DNA of 44,212 bases from an uncultured Bacteroidales bacterium (GTDB taxonomy: Bacteria; Bacteroidota; Bacteroidia; Bacteroidales; F082), in contig ONFO01000027.1 in the NCBI GenBank assembly GCA_900317155.1, positions 1 through 44,212 on the forward strand, in the 5' to 3' direction. A program made the translations under genes and the position numbers. Position 1 is the first letter of the stretch. Each line of letters starts with the position of its first letter. A model generated the notes under the pieces. That model made no database searches. It was not told the DNA's origin and was given only the letters and a program-made list of their open reading frames with translations. Positions 1 through 8,989 of this stretch are shown here, piece after piece.

Positions 1-39
1 ACCCGAAGGCAGGCTTTTCGTTTTGGTTTGTCGTTTCGT

Positions 40-2724
40 TTATTCCACCACAACATTCTTCACTTCCCAAGTCGGGCACTTATCTTGCGATGCCTCACTT
101 GTGTACTTGAAAGCAATGGTCACAGCATGGTTGACAAAGGCTGTCAAATCAATCGTTGTGGTAACGAATGACCAACTGCCATCGTTGACTGGCCATTGGT
201 CAAATACCAACTCTGACCAATCGGCACTCGCAATTTCTCCATCAAAGTTATTAGACACCATGACATGGATTCTACCTTCAGGATCGGCGTAATTGATTGC
301 TTGCTCGAATGTCAATACCGCTGAACCAACATTGGACAGGTCAATTTTCGGAGAAACCAACCAACTTTCAGCCTTATATGGAGTGTTACTCTTAAATGAA
401 CTTGCTTTCATGTGCTTGCGGGAAGCATCATGCGTCCAAACGTAGGTAAGCTCGGAAGGAAGCAATACATCATGGATTGTAAACTGGCCTTGCCCATTGG
501 CGAATGATTCAGAGAAAATTCCCGTTCCCGGTGTGGGAGGTGTGGGTGGCGTATCACCGCCTTCAAGCACGAAGTCGTTCTCGGTACCGCCGCTGTCGCG
601 CAGTCCAGCTTGTCCGAAATATTTGCGAAGTTTCCCGTTCACGGCGAGATGCTTGCCCAGGTTGCCAGGGTTATCCATCAGGTTGACTTGCGTACGGAGC
701 GGCTTACCCGCAGGCAGGTTGACGATGATGCACTGGCTGATTTCACGGCAGGTGACATCGTCAGCGATGACCACGTTGGTAGCCAAATCGAACGGAGCAC
801 TCCAGTTGATGTCGGCATTGCTCGTGACTGAGCTCAGGCCCGACTTCACGGCACCCACGATGTAGCCATGCACCCATGCAATAGGCTCTTCACTCTGCAA
901 ACCGATACCAGCGGCCACATTATAGGGATCTTCTAATGTACCACTGCCTTCACCTTGTCCAGGAGTGGGAGGCGTAGGAGGTGTCACACCACTACCCTCT
1001 TCGATGGTGATGCTTTGGATCTCCATCGTGCCAGCTTTGCTGTCAGTGGAGATGTATTTCACTGCGAAAGTAACCGTTTGGCCAACATAATCACTCAGCG
1101 AAATTTCCGTGGCGATAAAGTCGCTCCAATTGCTGCCTTCAACCAAAACGGCAGGAACCTGCGTCCAACCAGCCATACTCGGGTCGCTGCCCCAAACGTA
1201 GTTCGTCGAAGCCCAAATGGTTACTTCATTATTAATATTATTGAAATAGCGACCAATGTATGCCATCGTCATCTTGGCATCACTCACACCCGTGATAGCC
1301 ACCGGTGACGAGATGAGCCAGTCTTCGTTGGCATAATAGCTGCTACTGACATAACCCGTCATCTTAGCCGTGCTATAGTCGATTTCCCAAGATTGTGGAC
1401 CCAACACATCGTAGGTCATGTAGGTGCCAAACTCTGAAGCAAAGTTCTGCGTGTAAGGCATATTTTGCACTTCACCGCCAGTGCCTGGGCCAGGAGGAGG
1501 CGTTGGGCCACTACCCTCTTGGATGAGGATGCTCTGCACCTCAATGGTACCGGCTTTGACATTGTCGGATTTATACTTCACAGCCACACATACCTTCTGA
1601 CCAGCAAACTGCGAGAGGTCGAGGGTGGTGGAGACAAAGTCGGTCCAGTTGGAGCCTTCCGTCCAAGTGGCGGGAACTTGGGTCCAATTAACGCTGTTCG
1701 GGTCGCCAGAAGTATATTCAGAGGACACCCAAACCGTGATGTCGTTGTTCACATTGTTGAAATAACGGGCGATGTAAGTCATCGTCATGCTGGCACTCGA
1801 CACATTCTCCAAGGAGAACCTTCTCGAAATCAGCCAGTCTTCGTTTTCGTAGTTGGTGCTGTTGGCATAGCCCGTCATCTTGGCGGTGCTGTAGTCAATC
1901 TCCCACGACTGGGCGCCAGCCACATCGTAAGTCGTATAAGTGCCGAACGAAGAGGCAAAATCCTGATAATACGGCAGGTCAGCATCGCCGCCAGGCACAT
2001 AGCCGTCAAACTCCAACTCACCGGCCGTACGCAGCAAAAGTTGCCAAGTGCTGTTGTAAACCGTGGCGATGGCCGTCAAATTGCCCGTACCTTGAGGCAG
2101 CGAGTCGTTGGCAAAGTTAGCGTAGTTGCTCGTGCGCACAATGACAGTCTGCGAGTAGTCGGTCGGGTCAGCTAAAGTACGGTTACCGTAAGTGGTGGGG
2201 TCGGCGAAGGTGTTTTGCTCCGTGAATCTCACATTCTCCAAACGCACCAAACCAGCGAGGTATTTGCCTTGGTTGATTTCGGCAATGGTGGCCTTGGCGG
2301 GCGTGATGGGTTTGTTATTGGCCAAAATGACAATGTGTCCGTCGGCCTCGAAGTTGCTCAATTGAGGCAGGTTGTTGTACATGGCGTAGGTGACATCCTT
2401 CAGGTAGATGCGGACGGAGTCGCCGATGCGCACGCCACTGACGGCGTTGAGATACAACTCGATGGCGGCACCTGTGGCACGGTCTTGCATGAAGGCAGCC
2501 TTGTAGAGGTTGCCCGACACCTCGTCGGCAGTGATGATGCCATACACCGAAGCGTCTTCATTGAAAACGGTGCCCGGTTCCAAGGCAAGAATTTCACTGA
2601 TGGTGTAAACCCTTCCTATCGGCAGTTCTTGGATAGGTGGCGTAGGATACTCTTTCTTGCAGGCGGTGAACAATGTGCCCACCATGGCAAGAAGCAGAAA
2701 TGCGTTGAATACTCTTTTTTTCAT
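40..2724 (-). CDS. DUF5689 / choice-of-anchor J multidomain surface lipoprotein
   Basis: Predicted outer-membrane lipoprotein of 894 residues. The N-terminus is a lipoprotein signal with lipobox LFTAC, so lipidation is expected at Cys22, followed by KKEYPTPP. Domains read in order: a DUF5689 region (about 38-245, with YGIITADEVSGN); two closely related choice-of-anchor J/jelly-roll modules (about 250-400 and 425-580, both with YTTYDV/YMTYDV and WEIDYSTAKMTGY); a DUF6359-like module (about 590-730, GTLEDPYNVAAG); and a third jelly-roll module to the end (about 735-894). PTPP-rich linkers separate them. No T9SS sorting domain is present, so anchoring would be by lipid. It starts 96 nt downstream of the TonB receptor on the same strand and I see no promoter box in the gap, so co-transcription is likely. 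Inferred role: surface partner of the receptor, binding an unknown ligand. Domain names are family recognition; the ligand is unknown. Confidence 0.85.
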   Translation of the reverse strand: MKKRVFNAFLLLAMVGTLFTACKKEYPTPPIQELPIGRVYTISEILALEPGTVFNEDASVYGIITADEVSGNLYKAAFMQDRATGAAIELYLNAVSGVRIGDSVRIYLKDVTYAMYNNLPQLSNFEADGHIVILANNKPITPAKATIAEINQGKYLAGLVRLENVRFTEQNTFADPTTYGNRTLADPTDYSQTVIVRTSNYANFANDSLPQGTGNLTAIATVYNSTWQLLLRTAGELEFDGYVPGGDADLPYYQDFASSFGTYTTYDVAGAQSWEIDYSTAKMTGYANSTNYENEDWLISRRFSLENVSSASMTMTYIARYFNNVNNDITVWVSSEYTSGDPNSVNWTQVPATWTEGSNWTDFVSTTLDLSQFAGQKVCVAVKYKSDNVKAGTIEVQSILIQEGSGPTPPPGPGTGGEVQNMPYTQNFASEFGTYMTYDVLGPQSWEIDYSTAKMTGYVSSSYYANEDWLISSPVAITGVSDAKMTMAYIGRYFNNINNEVTIWASTNYVWGSDPSMAGWTQVPAVLVEGSNWSDFIATEISLSDYVGQTVTFAVKYISTDSKAGTMEIQSITIEEGSGVTPPTPPTPGQGEGSGTLEDPYNVAAGIGLQSEEPIAWVHGYIVGAVKSGLSSVTSNADINWSAPFDLATNVVIADDVTCREISQCIIVNLPAGKPLRTQVNLMDNPGNLGKHLAVNGKLRKYFGQAGLRDSGGTENDFVLEGGDTPPTPPTPGTGIFSESFANGQGQFTIHDVLLPSELTYVWTHDASRKHMKASSFKSNTPYKAESWLVSPKIDLSNVGSAVLTFEQAINYADPEGRIHVMVSNNFDGEIASADWSELVFDQWPVNDGSWSFVTTTIDLTAFVNHAVTIAFKYTSEASQDKCPTWEVKNVVVE

Positions 2725-2820
2725 ATCGTTGTGTATTTAATGATTCAAGATTTAAGATTTAAGATTCAAAAACTGTGGTCGCTTTGCGCAATTTTAAATT
2801 TTGAATGTTGAATTTTGAAT

Positions 2821-5391
2821 TTACTTCCTTACCGTTATACTGACAAAGAAATTGGTGCCGTACATATAGGAATACTTGTCGGGGAACATGTCGGGGTTAT
2901 TGGCATTGAAGCGCAACTGCTCGTAACCATAAAGAATGATGCTCTTGTTGTTGAGGATGTTGTTGACACTCAAGTTGAAGAGGAAATAGTAACCCTTGTA
3001 TCGCTTCGAGAAACCGCCGTAGAAGTCAAGTGTGAAGGCGGGCTTCAGCGGGGTTTCGTTCAGTACAAGAGGAATGCGGATGTCGCCTTGGGCGTAGTGC
3101 AGCATGCCCTCCTTGGTGTGGTTATATGGGTTCACATCGAAGTACATATTGGCCATATAGTTTCCGTTGAGGCTCACCCACCAGTATTTCGGCGAGTTGT
3201 ACTTGATGCCCAATGAAGCCACGGTCTCAGGACCTGCAGAAACATGGTAGTCTTTCAGGTAAGCCACGCTGTTTTGGATGTAAGCCGTGGTATTATTGTC
3301 GTCATAGACCGAGAAAATCGGGTTGTTGTCATACGCATGGATGCCGTTGGCAGCTGCCGCCTGCAAGGTGATGGTCGGGGTGACGTTCCACTCTGCTCCC
3401 ATTTCCACGCCAATGCTCTTCTGGTTGATGTTAGTCATGATGAAGTTGACAAACTCGCTGGTGTAGGAGTTGGCACTGGTGGTGGTGTTTTGGAACACGT
3501 TTTCGCAATAGAAACTGCGGTTCCAGATGAGGTTTTTGTAAGCGTAGTGGTAACCCGTCAGGCGGAACTTGAATTCGGGCGAGCGATAGAGGTAGCTCAA
3601 ATCCATAGCCAAAATGCGCTCGCTCTTGAGGTCGCCTTCCACGATGGTGTGTCGGGTGCGAGGCGACACATAAATGTCCCTGAACTGCGGGGCTTGGGTC
3701 ATTAAGGCCATATTAGCCACAAGGTGGTTACGTCCGTTGATGGCGTAGGTCACACCGGCCTTCAAGCTTGGGTCGAAGAAGTTGTGCATCTTGTCCTTGC
3801 CGTAGGAATTGTCGGCGAAGGAACCGCTCTTCCAAAGACCTTCACGCCAAATTTGGGTAAACTCTGCCTGCAAGCCCAGATAAAGGTCGAAGTTTCCGAC
3901 GAGCCAGTCGATTTGATCCCAAATGCGGCCGTAGTTACGATTAGCATAATAGTTATAGCCGATGATATCGCCCACCTTGGCTACATGGTTAGGATTCAGC
4001 AGGTTGGTTTGACACTCGTCTGATTCAAGGCTTTCGGCATACTTATTAATATCATAGTAGTAATCGCCACCAAGCAGGTCGTTGATGCTTTCGTAGTAAT
4101 GCGTACGCGATGCGCTCACCGAGAAGCCACCCGTCATGATCAAGTTGGGTTGGAACTCATGCTTGAAGTAGGTGGCGTTGCCCATTTGGCGTTTGTCGTA
4201 GTGACGTTCGGCAAGGATGTACTTGGAGGCTGCTCCAGTAACCGTATTGCCTTCTTGGCCATTGGCGTTCTGCACAGTGAAGAGGTGGTTGCGATTTGCG
4301 TTGTACAAAGCATCCCAGTCGATTTGCGTCACTTTGGGGTCACGCGTACTCCATGCAAGGAGTTGGTTTTCGTATTCCAAGGTACTGTGGGCGTTGGTCA
4401 AATAATAACTCGGAAGGTTCTTGTAGTAATCGGGACGCGGGTCTTTGGCCTCACCCCATTCGAGCGAAGTCTGGCTGCCTGGGCCACTGAAGTAGTACAA
4501 TGAAGTGTTGAACTCGGTGCGTTTGTTGGGCGTCCAATACCAAGTGAGTTGCGCCATGGGCTGATGATAGGTGCTCACGCGCGAGTTGCGTATGACCTGC
4601 TTGCCGTTGGCATCCACCGTCTGATAGCCCCAATTGGGGTTATAATAGTTCGTGCCGACGAGGTCGTAAATCTCTTGCACCACGGGAGCCGAACCGCCAC
4701 GTTGCGAAGGTGCGCCGAACACGGTGAGGTCGAGGCTGTGCTTGTCGTTAATTATCTTCTCCACGGAGAGGAAGTAACTGTAGGCCTGATAGAAAGTACC
4801 CTCGGTATAGCCTTTGCCCGCATAGCGACCGCTTGCAGCAGCCATCATGTACCATCCGTTGCCCATCTCGCCCGTGCCGATGGAAGCCATGACGCGGTGA
4901 TTGTAGGAACGATTGCTGAAGGCATAGCTCAGCGAAACCTGTTTGCGGTACTGCGAGGCACGTGTTGAATAAGCTGTGAGGCCACCGAGGCCGCCAAAGC
5001 CGGCATCGGTCTTGCCGAGACCTTCGACGAGCATCGAATTGCGGAAGGCGTCGTTGAGGCCACCCCAGTTGCTGAAGACGGGGCGTCCCGTCTCAGGGTC
5101 ATTCATCAGGATGCCGTTGATCATCACGTCGCTGTACTTCGAGTCGTTACCACGCACGCGATAACGCAGCGAGCCGAAGTTGTAGGCAGCGATGCTGTTG
5201 AACACGTCGCGCGAAGAGTTCAGCAAGGTGGAGGCATCGTTGACCGAGGTGGAGGACTCCTCGAAGTCGGAATCCATCAGGATCACCGTCGGCAAGTCGT
5301 TTTGGTTCAGGTCGGTGGAGTCGATGACTTGGGCTGCAAGCCGCGACACCATCAGCAAAGGAACCGCCATTAAAAGTAGGAATTTCTTCAT
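2821..5391 (-). CDS. TonB-dependent outer-membrane receptor
   Basis: An 856-residue outer-membrane protein. It has a Sec signal peptide (MKKFLLLMAVPLLMVSRLAAQ), a short N-terminal extension, then a plug-like region (about 45-160: ASTLLNSSRDVFNSIAAYNF, YRVRGNDSKYSDVMINGI, TGRP) and a long beta-barrel-like remainder rich in alternating aromatic residues, ending in FFVSITVRK. The usual SusC-type carboxypeptidase-regulatory (CarbopepD_reg) N-domain is not evident, so this is not a classical SusC. Downstream is the DUF5689 lipoprotein. A plus-strand exported EEP-family nuclease lies about 10 kb away at 15806, and I recall these three families occurring together in Bacteroidetes loci. The inference is uptake of a phosphorylated or nucleic-acid-derived substrate, but nothing in the receptor itself identifies the ligand. 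Transcription probably starts from the box at 5439. Confidence 0.85.
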   Translation of the reverse strand: MKKFLLLMAVPLLMVSRLAAQVIDSTDLNQNDLPTVILMDSDFEESSTSVNDASTLLNSSRDVFNSIAAYNFGSLRYRVRGNDSKYSDVMINGILMNDPETGRPVFSNWGGLNDAFRNSMLVEGLGKTDAGFGGLGGLTAYSTRASQYRKQVSLSYAFSNRSYNHRVMASIGTGEMGNGWYMMAAASGRYAGKGYTEGTFYQAYSYFLSVEKIINDKHSLDLTVFGAPSQRGGSAPVVQEIYDLVGTNYYNPNWGYQTVDANGKQVIRNSRVSTYHQPMAQLTWYWTPNKRTEFNTSLYYFSGPGSQTSLEWGEAKDPRPDYYKNLPSYYLTNAHSTLEYENQLLAWSTRDPKVTQIDWDALYNANRNHLFTVQNANGQEGNTVTGAASKYILAERHYDKRQMGNATYFKHEFQPNLIMTGGFSVSASRTHYYESINDLLGGDYYYDINKYAESLESDECQTNLLNPNHVAKVGDIIGYNYYANRNYGRIWDQIDWLVGNFDLYLGLQAEFTQIWREGLWKSGSFADNSYGKDKMHNFFDPSLKAGVTYAINGRNHLVANMALMTQAPQFRDIYVSPRTRHTIVEGDLKSERILAMDLSYLYRSPEFKFRLTGYHYAYKNLIWNRSFYCENVFQNTTTSANSYTSEFVNFIMTNINQKSIGVEMGAEWNVTPTITLQAAAANGIHAYDNNPIFSVYDDNNTTAYIQNSVAYLKDYHVSAGPETVASLGIKYNSPKYWWVSLNGNYMANMYFDVNPYNHTKEGMLHYAQGDIRIPLVLNETPLKPAFTLDFYGGFSKRYKGYYFLFNLSVNNILNNKSIILYGYEQLRFNANNPDMFPDKYSYMYGTNFFVSITVRK

Positions 5392-5438
5392 ATTGAACTT
5401 TTTATGATTTGCGTTGGATTTTATGTGAATTAAACGGA

Positions 5439-5446
5439 CAAAAATA
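5439..5446 (-). promoter_or_regulatory. -7 box for the TonB receptor operon
   Basis: Minus-strand TATTTTTG matches the Bacteroidota TAnnTTTG element and lies 47 nt before the receptor ATG. I could not assign a convincing -33 element. Confidence 0.5.
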
Positions 5447-5528
5447 GGAAAAAGATTGATGGGTTTGGCATTTTTGTTGGGATTTTTGGAAAAAAAGGAA
5501 ACTTACTATTTTAATCTATTAATTAATA

Positions 5529-5565
5529 CTCGGCTACGGTCGGATTGCAAATCCGCCCTAACGAG
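5529..5565. repeat. REP-like hairpin with ATTGCAAAT core
   Basis: The centre, CGGATTGCAAATCCG at 5541-5555, is a perfect 6-bp stem around GCA. Outer arms CTCG (5529-5532) and CGAG (5562-5565) extend it imperfectly. The same core recurs at 8146 and 8174. It lies in the gene-free stretch 5392-5839, which otherwise holds the receptor promoter and an imperfect 15-bp direct repeat. Confidence 0.6.
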
Positions 5566-5697
5566 GGACACGATTTAGCGAAAATTTAACCATTTTTCAT
5601 GGGCTTTATGTGGCGAAAAAGAGGAAATCCAAATATACCGTTTGGAACGGGAAAAATTTGGCTTGAAACGGGAACGGGGACATGCATGAAAGGTTAA

Positions 5698-5734
5698 GAC
5701 CCATATCTCAACTTTTTTTGACCCATATCTGAAC
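5698..5734. repeat. Imperfect 15-bp direct repeat
   Basis: GACCCATATCTCAAC (5698-5712) and GACCCATATCTGAAC (5720-5734) differ at one base and are spaced 22 nt start to start, about two helical turns. They lie between the 3' end of the RloB-like gene and the TonB receptor. Function is unknown; a protein-binding site or the edge of an inserted segment is possible. Confidence 0.4.
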
Positions 5735-5839
5735 CAAAAATAGTATGGGGATCAGAAGAGGGAAGTGTGGGGTTTAGTTTAGAGTTTATCATTACTATCC
5801 ACTATAAAAACGATAAAGTTAATTGAAATATTAATAAAA

Positions 5840-6532
5840 TCACCTGATTTTATTTCGTAATTTCTTAATGTCTGACTTCACAAAGCCATCGATTTCCTTT
5901 CCGAGCAAGAACACTTCCGACGTGTAAAGTTGCAACAATCCATCACCGTCTCTTGAGAATTGCCTTTCTGTATTGACAATGGCATCTTCTATCCTCGCAG
6001 GGTCTTTCTCGAAATCAAACCCGCCTGAAATGGAGCCATCTACATATTCTTTGAAAGAAGCACACTTTTCTACATCTTCAGTATCTGGTTTTTTGTCATA
6101 GATATGATAGTATAGCCAAATCTCAAAACTCGGGTTGCTCTGAGCAACGTTCCATGCTTGATATGTCTTAACCTCATCCAACGCATCTGAAATTGAAGCG
6201 TTTTGCTGTGAGCAGAACTCGCGCAAAGGTGCTATCTTGCCTTGTTCCTCCCATTTGTCGGTGTCGATGACAAACCACACCGTATCGCCATGTTCATACT
6301 CAACGGTATATTCTCTTTCTTCTCCCATCAGCACCTGTTTGGCTCGTTCCATCAACTTCAGCGGGTCGGTTCCATCTTTTGGAGGAATCGTAACGACCTT
6401 CAAATTGGACGACAACCCCTCGAAAAAGCCAAAATAATCAGGTTCTGTGCCTTTCCCCTCGCAGACGATATACAATTTGTGAGCATCCCTTGAGGGTTCC
6501 CGTTTGCCGTATTCTCTTCTTCGCTGTATCAT
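5840..6532 (-). CDS. rloB: RloB-like Toprim-fold nuclease subunit
   Basis: RloB family protein, taken here as 230 residues. Visible motifs are IVCEGKGTEPDYF (acidic Glu25 of a Toprim-like site), VWFVIDTDKWEE (Asp90 and Asp92, the DxD pair), and SNPSFEIWLYYH (about 132-143), which is typical of RloB. RloB-type proteins are putative nucleases that pair with an AAA ATPase in anti-phage or restriction-linked defence islands. The frame stays open upstream to 6589, but I chose the ATG at 6532 because it follows the TGA of the ATPase gene after a single base (TGA-T-ATG), the expected arrangement for translational coupling, and because the family motif begins soon after. Stoichiometric expression with the ATPase is expected. 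The exact target (DNA or tRNA) cannot be read from sequence. Confidence 0.8.
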   Translation of the reverse strand: MIQRRREYGKREPSRDAHKLYIVCEGKGTEPDYFGFFEGLSSNLKVVTIPPKDGTDPLKLMERAKQVLMGEEREYTVEYEHGDTVWFVIDTDKWEEQGKIAPLREFCSQQNASISDALDEVKTYQAWNVAQSNPSFEIWLYYHIYDKKPDTEDVEKCASFKEYVDGSISGGFDFEKDPARIEDAIVNTERQFSRDGDGLLQLYTSEVFLLGKEIDGFVKSDIKKLRNKIR

Positions 6533-6533
6533 A

Positions 6534-7862
6534 TCACCAATGCAAGTCTTTAAGGTTCGACAAGAAAGGAATTCCACCGTACCGACCATTCAGATAACCG
6601 TTCTCGATGTTGGCTGTATTGTGGATGTTGAAGTCACTCAATGGATAGAGTTGGGTTGCTTGTTCGGCGTCCTTTTGGGCAAACCATATTTCATCAGGGC
6701 GGAAAATCTTTTGATCTAACAGTCCCGATTCGTGAGTGGTGAAAATCAACTGACCTTTTGCGGTTTTGCTTTCCGACAACTTACGGACAATGTCTTTAAT
6801 CATGATGGGATGAATGCTTCTTTCAATCTCATCAACCATATAGACCATATCCTTCTGAATGATGGCATAAAGCAATGGCATATACTCAATCAGTCGTCGA
6901 GTGCCGTCAGACTCATCGCGAAGCGGCATCTCCACATCTTTACCGTCCAAATCCTTATGGACAGCAACCAGTGTCTTCATGTAAACATTGCCGTCTTCAT
7001 AGATTACATTGATGGCGTTGTCCCATGCATTTCTGCCTACGGTTGCCTGAGGTTCGCCCGGATGTTCTTTAGCCGATTTGATTAGTCGCATCAATTTGGT
7101 TCCTTTTACGTCTTCCTCAGCGATAAGTTCCTTTTTTACTGCCAACTTATCGATACCCGTTTTAAGTTCGGGTAAGGTCGAATTTACCAATGCCGAAAAA
7201 TCATCGTCGGTATCCAACATGTGAGGCACAAACCCATGGACAGAGGCTGGCAACACAAGCTGTAACTTTTCGTCAAACCAAGAGTAGGCATCTCTCACCA
7301 AAGGACTCTCTGCGGCATAATACTTACCCAAATAAGGCAGCAACAGCATGTCAGGGCGGACAATCCGTTTCAGCGCATCACGAAACTGGGCTTCTATACC
7401 CTTTGCGATATAGTCAGGGTTGATGCTGATTTCACCGTTTTCGCGTTTGAACAGCATCAAGTCCTTGCTTTTCTTGCTTAGCAGCAACTCTTCATAGCGA
7501 ATCTCTTGCGGCGTAAACTCTATATGATAATAGAATACATTCCCGTTGGAAAAGAATTCAATAGCCAGACCAGAAGGCTTATCGGCGCATTGCGCATCGA
7601 ATTTAAATGTAGGATTGTCGAAGAAATCAATTTCACGCACCGTTTCTGCTTCGACCAACATTTTCAGACAGTTTAAGGCTTGAAGCAGGTTGCTCTTTCC
7701 GGCACCGTTTGCACCGTAAATGGCGCTCATGCGCAATGCCGTAGCATGTCCACAAGCAACCTTATGGCTCTCATGGCTCTGGCTTTTGCTCGATGGAAAA
7801 GTATTAAACTCCACAGCATCCTTAAAGGAAGCAAAATTCTCAATAATCAGACGTAATAACAT
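6534..7862 (-). CDS. rloA: RloA-like AAA_15/AAA_21 ATPase
   Basis: A 442-residue ABC/SMC-type ATPase. Visible motifs: N-terminal LIIENFASFKD typical of AAA_15 proteins, Walker A GANGAGKS (50-57), signature-like DESDGTRRL (about 316-324), Walker B MVYMVDEIE (D344, E345), and the H-loop FTTHES (His377). All catalytic elements are intact. It is immediately followed by the RloB-like gene, separated by one nucleotide. In known RloAB-, PARIS- and OLD-like systems such an ATPase senses an intruder and licenses the nuclease partner. Cytoplasmic, with no signal peptide. A promoter box lies 25 nt upstream. No restriction or modification genes are in the window, so this is not visibly part of a type I RM locus, where rloA and rloB were first named. 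Confidence 0.85.
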   Translation of the reverse strand: MLLRLIIENFASFKDAVEFNTFPSSKSQSHESHKVACGHATALRMSAIYGANGAGKSNLLQALNCLKMLVEAETVREIDFFDNPTFKFDAQCADKPSGLAIEFFSNGNVFYYHIEFTPQEIRYEELLLSKKSKDLMLFKRENGEISINPDYIAKGIEAQFRDALKRIVRPDMLLLPYLGKYYAAESPLVRDAYSWFDEKLQLVLPASVHGFVPHMLDTDDDFSALVNSTLPELKTGIDKLAVKKELIAEEDVKGTKLMRLIKSAKEHPGEPQATVGRNAWDNAINVIYEDGNVYMKTLVAVHKDLDGKDVEMPLRDESDGTRRLIEYMPLLYAIIQKDMVYMVDEIERSIHPIMIKDIVRKLSESKTAKGQLIFTTHESGLLDQKIFRPDEIWFAQKDAEQATQLYPLSDFNIHNTANIENGYLNGRYGGIPFLSNLKDLHW

Positions 7863-7886
7863 GTCGATTCCGTTAAAAATTCACGG

Positions 7887-7894
7887 CAAAGATA
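7887..7894 (-). promoter_or_regulatory. -7 box for the RloA-RloB operon
   Basis: Minus-strand TATCTTTG followed by CCG, with a leader of about 20 nt before the ATPase ATG. Good match to TAnnTTTG. Confidence 0.6.
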
Positions 7895-8145
7895 CATATT
7901 TCTACATATTTAGCAATTATTTTCACAAAAAGATGTGTGTTTTTTTTCGAAAATCAATGTTTTGACCATTAGATGGGAAAATCGTCTTGCATCTTTTTTT
8001 ATTGAATTTCAGTTGGAATAATTGCAGATTTTTTTGACTAAAAAGCAATGCGAACCGGTAGTGTTTCATTCAGTGTGACCGCCCTACAACCCCACCGTTG
8101 GGCTGGAGGACTGTCGTACCACTGCAGCCGCATAGCGTTGTTTTT

Positions 8146-8194
8146 CCGCATTGCAAATGCTGATATTCACACCTTCCGCATTGCAAATGCGGAA
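8146..8194. repeat. Two REP-like hairpins in tandem
   Basis: 8146-8160 (CCGCATTGCAAATGC) and 8174-8194 (TTCCGCATT-GCA-AATGCGGAA, a perfect 9-bp stem around GCA) share 15 identical bases and the ATTGCAAAT core also seen at 5541. Typical of REP elements in Bacteroidota intergenic DNA. No RAYT transposase is present in the window. Confidence 0.65.
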
Positions 8195-8218
8195 GAACGG
8201 GGAGTGATTGTCTTTCAG

Positions 8219-8675
8219 CTACTTCAATTTATCGAAGACAAAAAAAATGACATAATGTCGCGATTTTACTTTTGGAACAAAGATTGACAGCAGATGCGGA
8301 GAAGGCACCGTCACCTTCACATTAACAAGAAACTGACGGGCTGCAGGAAGCCGCAAGCTATATGGGGCGATTATAACAATGAGAAATTCATAGTAGAGGG
8401 GCAAGGCGAGTGCCGACATAATCGTCGCCGTCATTGCCACCTTTGTCAGCTTGTTCAACCCTTTCGTTGGCCTGCTGATTTCGCTCGCTTGGGCAATGAT
8501 TCCTTTTTTCAAGGAATCTGCGACCTAGTAGGAACGAGCAAAATGTTGCACAGAGGTGATTTTCGCCTTCTTGACCGCAATGATTCCCAACCCTATCGTA
8601 AGTCTGCTCGTATAGATGTGTTTGATTTTGCTTTCCGATGGCGAGTGAAGTAAATTCAGGGCGGCTGAGATTCAT
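8219..8675 (-). pseudogene. Decayed ORF behind the small membrane protein (frameshift and stop)
   Basis: An ATG at 8675 overlaps the TGA of the 8672-8941 reading frame (ATGA), as in a two-gene operon. It reads MNLSRPEFTSLAIGKQNQTH. Around 8590 the plausible coding potential moves to another frame (IAVKKAKITSVQHFARSY, then TAG, then SLKKGIIAQASEISRPTKGL and a hydrophobic run ALALPLYYEFLIVIIAPYSL). This frame switch plus an internal stop indicates a degraded gene, or two fragments fused. I do not recognise the family. The hydrophobic run could be one or two transmembrane helices. Boundaries are approximate. Confidence 0.35.
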
Positions 8676-8941
8676 TCGCCCTTCTTGTACCCACGAAAAA
8701 CCAACAATAACAAAACCAGATAATACTCGGCTGAGAATTGAACACCATAAATTGCCGAAAGCAACCACAAAACTCCCGAAGCAAGCACCACCCCGATGAA
8801 ACCGATAATAAAATCCGCGATTTCCTCTGCCAGCTTATCCGCCAGTTTTTCAGTAGTTTTTTCCTTGAGTTTTTGCCAAAACCCCTTCGGTTTGGCGTTT
8901 TTGGCCGTCTACTTTGTAGACTTCATAGATTGATTCTTCAT
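8672..8941 (-). pseudogene. Small membrane-protein gene with in-frame TAG at codon 11
   Basis: Reading 90 codons from the ATG at 8941, the frame is open except for a TAG at 8911-8909. After the stop it encodes a convincing small protein: a basic/acidic amphipathic segment (KPKGFWQKLKEKTTEKLADK, then LAEEIADF) followed by hydrophobic helices (IIGFIGVVLASGVLWLL and YYLVLLLLVF), ending GYKKGE. No ATG or GTG occurs just after the TAG, so translation would need the upstream ATG. I call it a nonsense-mutated pseudogene. TAG is used as a normal stop at 27560-27562, which argues against genome-wide recoding. Family not recognised; compact size and an amphipathic helix plus membrane anchor resemble small phage- or stress-related membrane proteins, but that is only a resemblance. 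Confidence 0.5.
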
Positions 8942-8989
8942 CTTATTTCGATTTATTCCGCAAAATTACACCCATTTTTCTGAAGATGC

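Noticed and set aside
1465-2175. Long plus-strand open frames opposite the DUF5689 lipoprotein and TonB receptor
   Set aside because: They lie entirely antisense to well-supported genes, lack family motifs and arise from codon bias.
5392-5839. A gene in the stretch between the TonB receptor and the RloB-like gene
   Set aside because: No frame of convincing composition; only a promoter box, a REP-like hairpin and a short direct repeat are visible.
8909-8911. TAG in a good coding frame, considered as evidence for stop-codon reassignment
   Set aside because: TAG serves as a normal stop for the ATPase at 27560 and other genes use TAA or TGA normally; a single nonsense mutation in a decaying locus is simpler.
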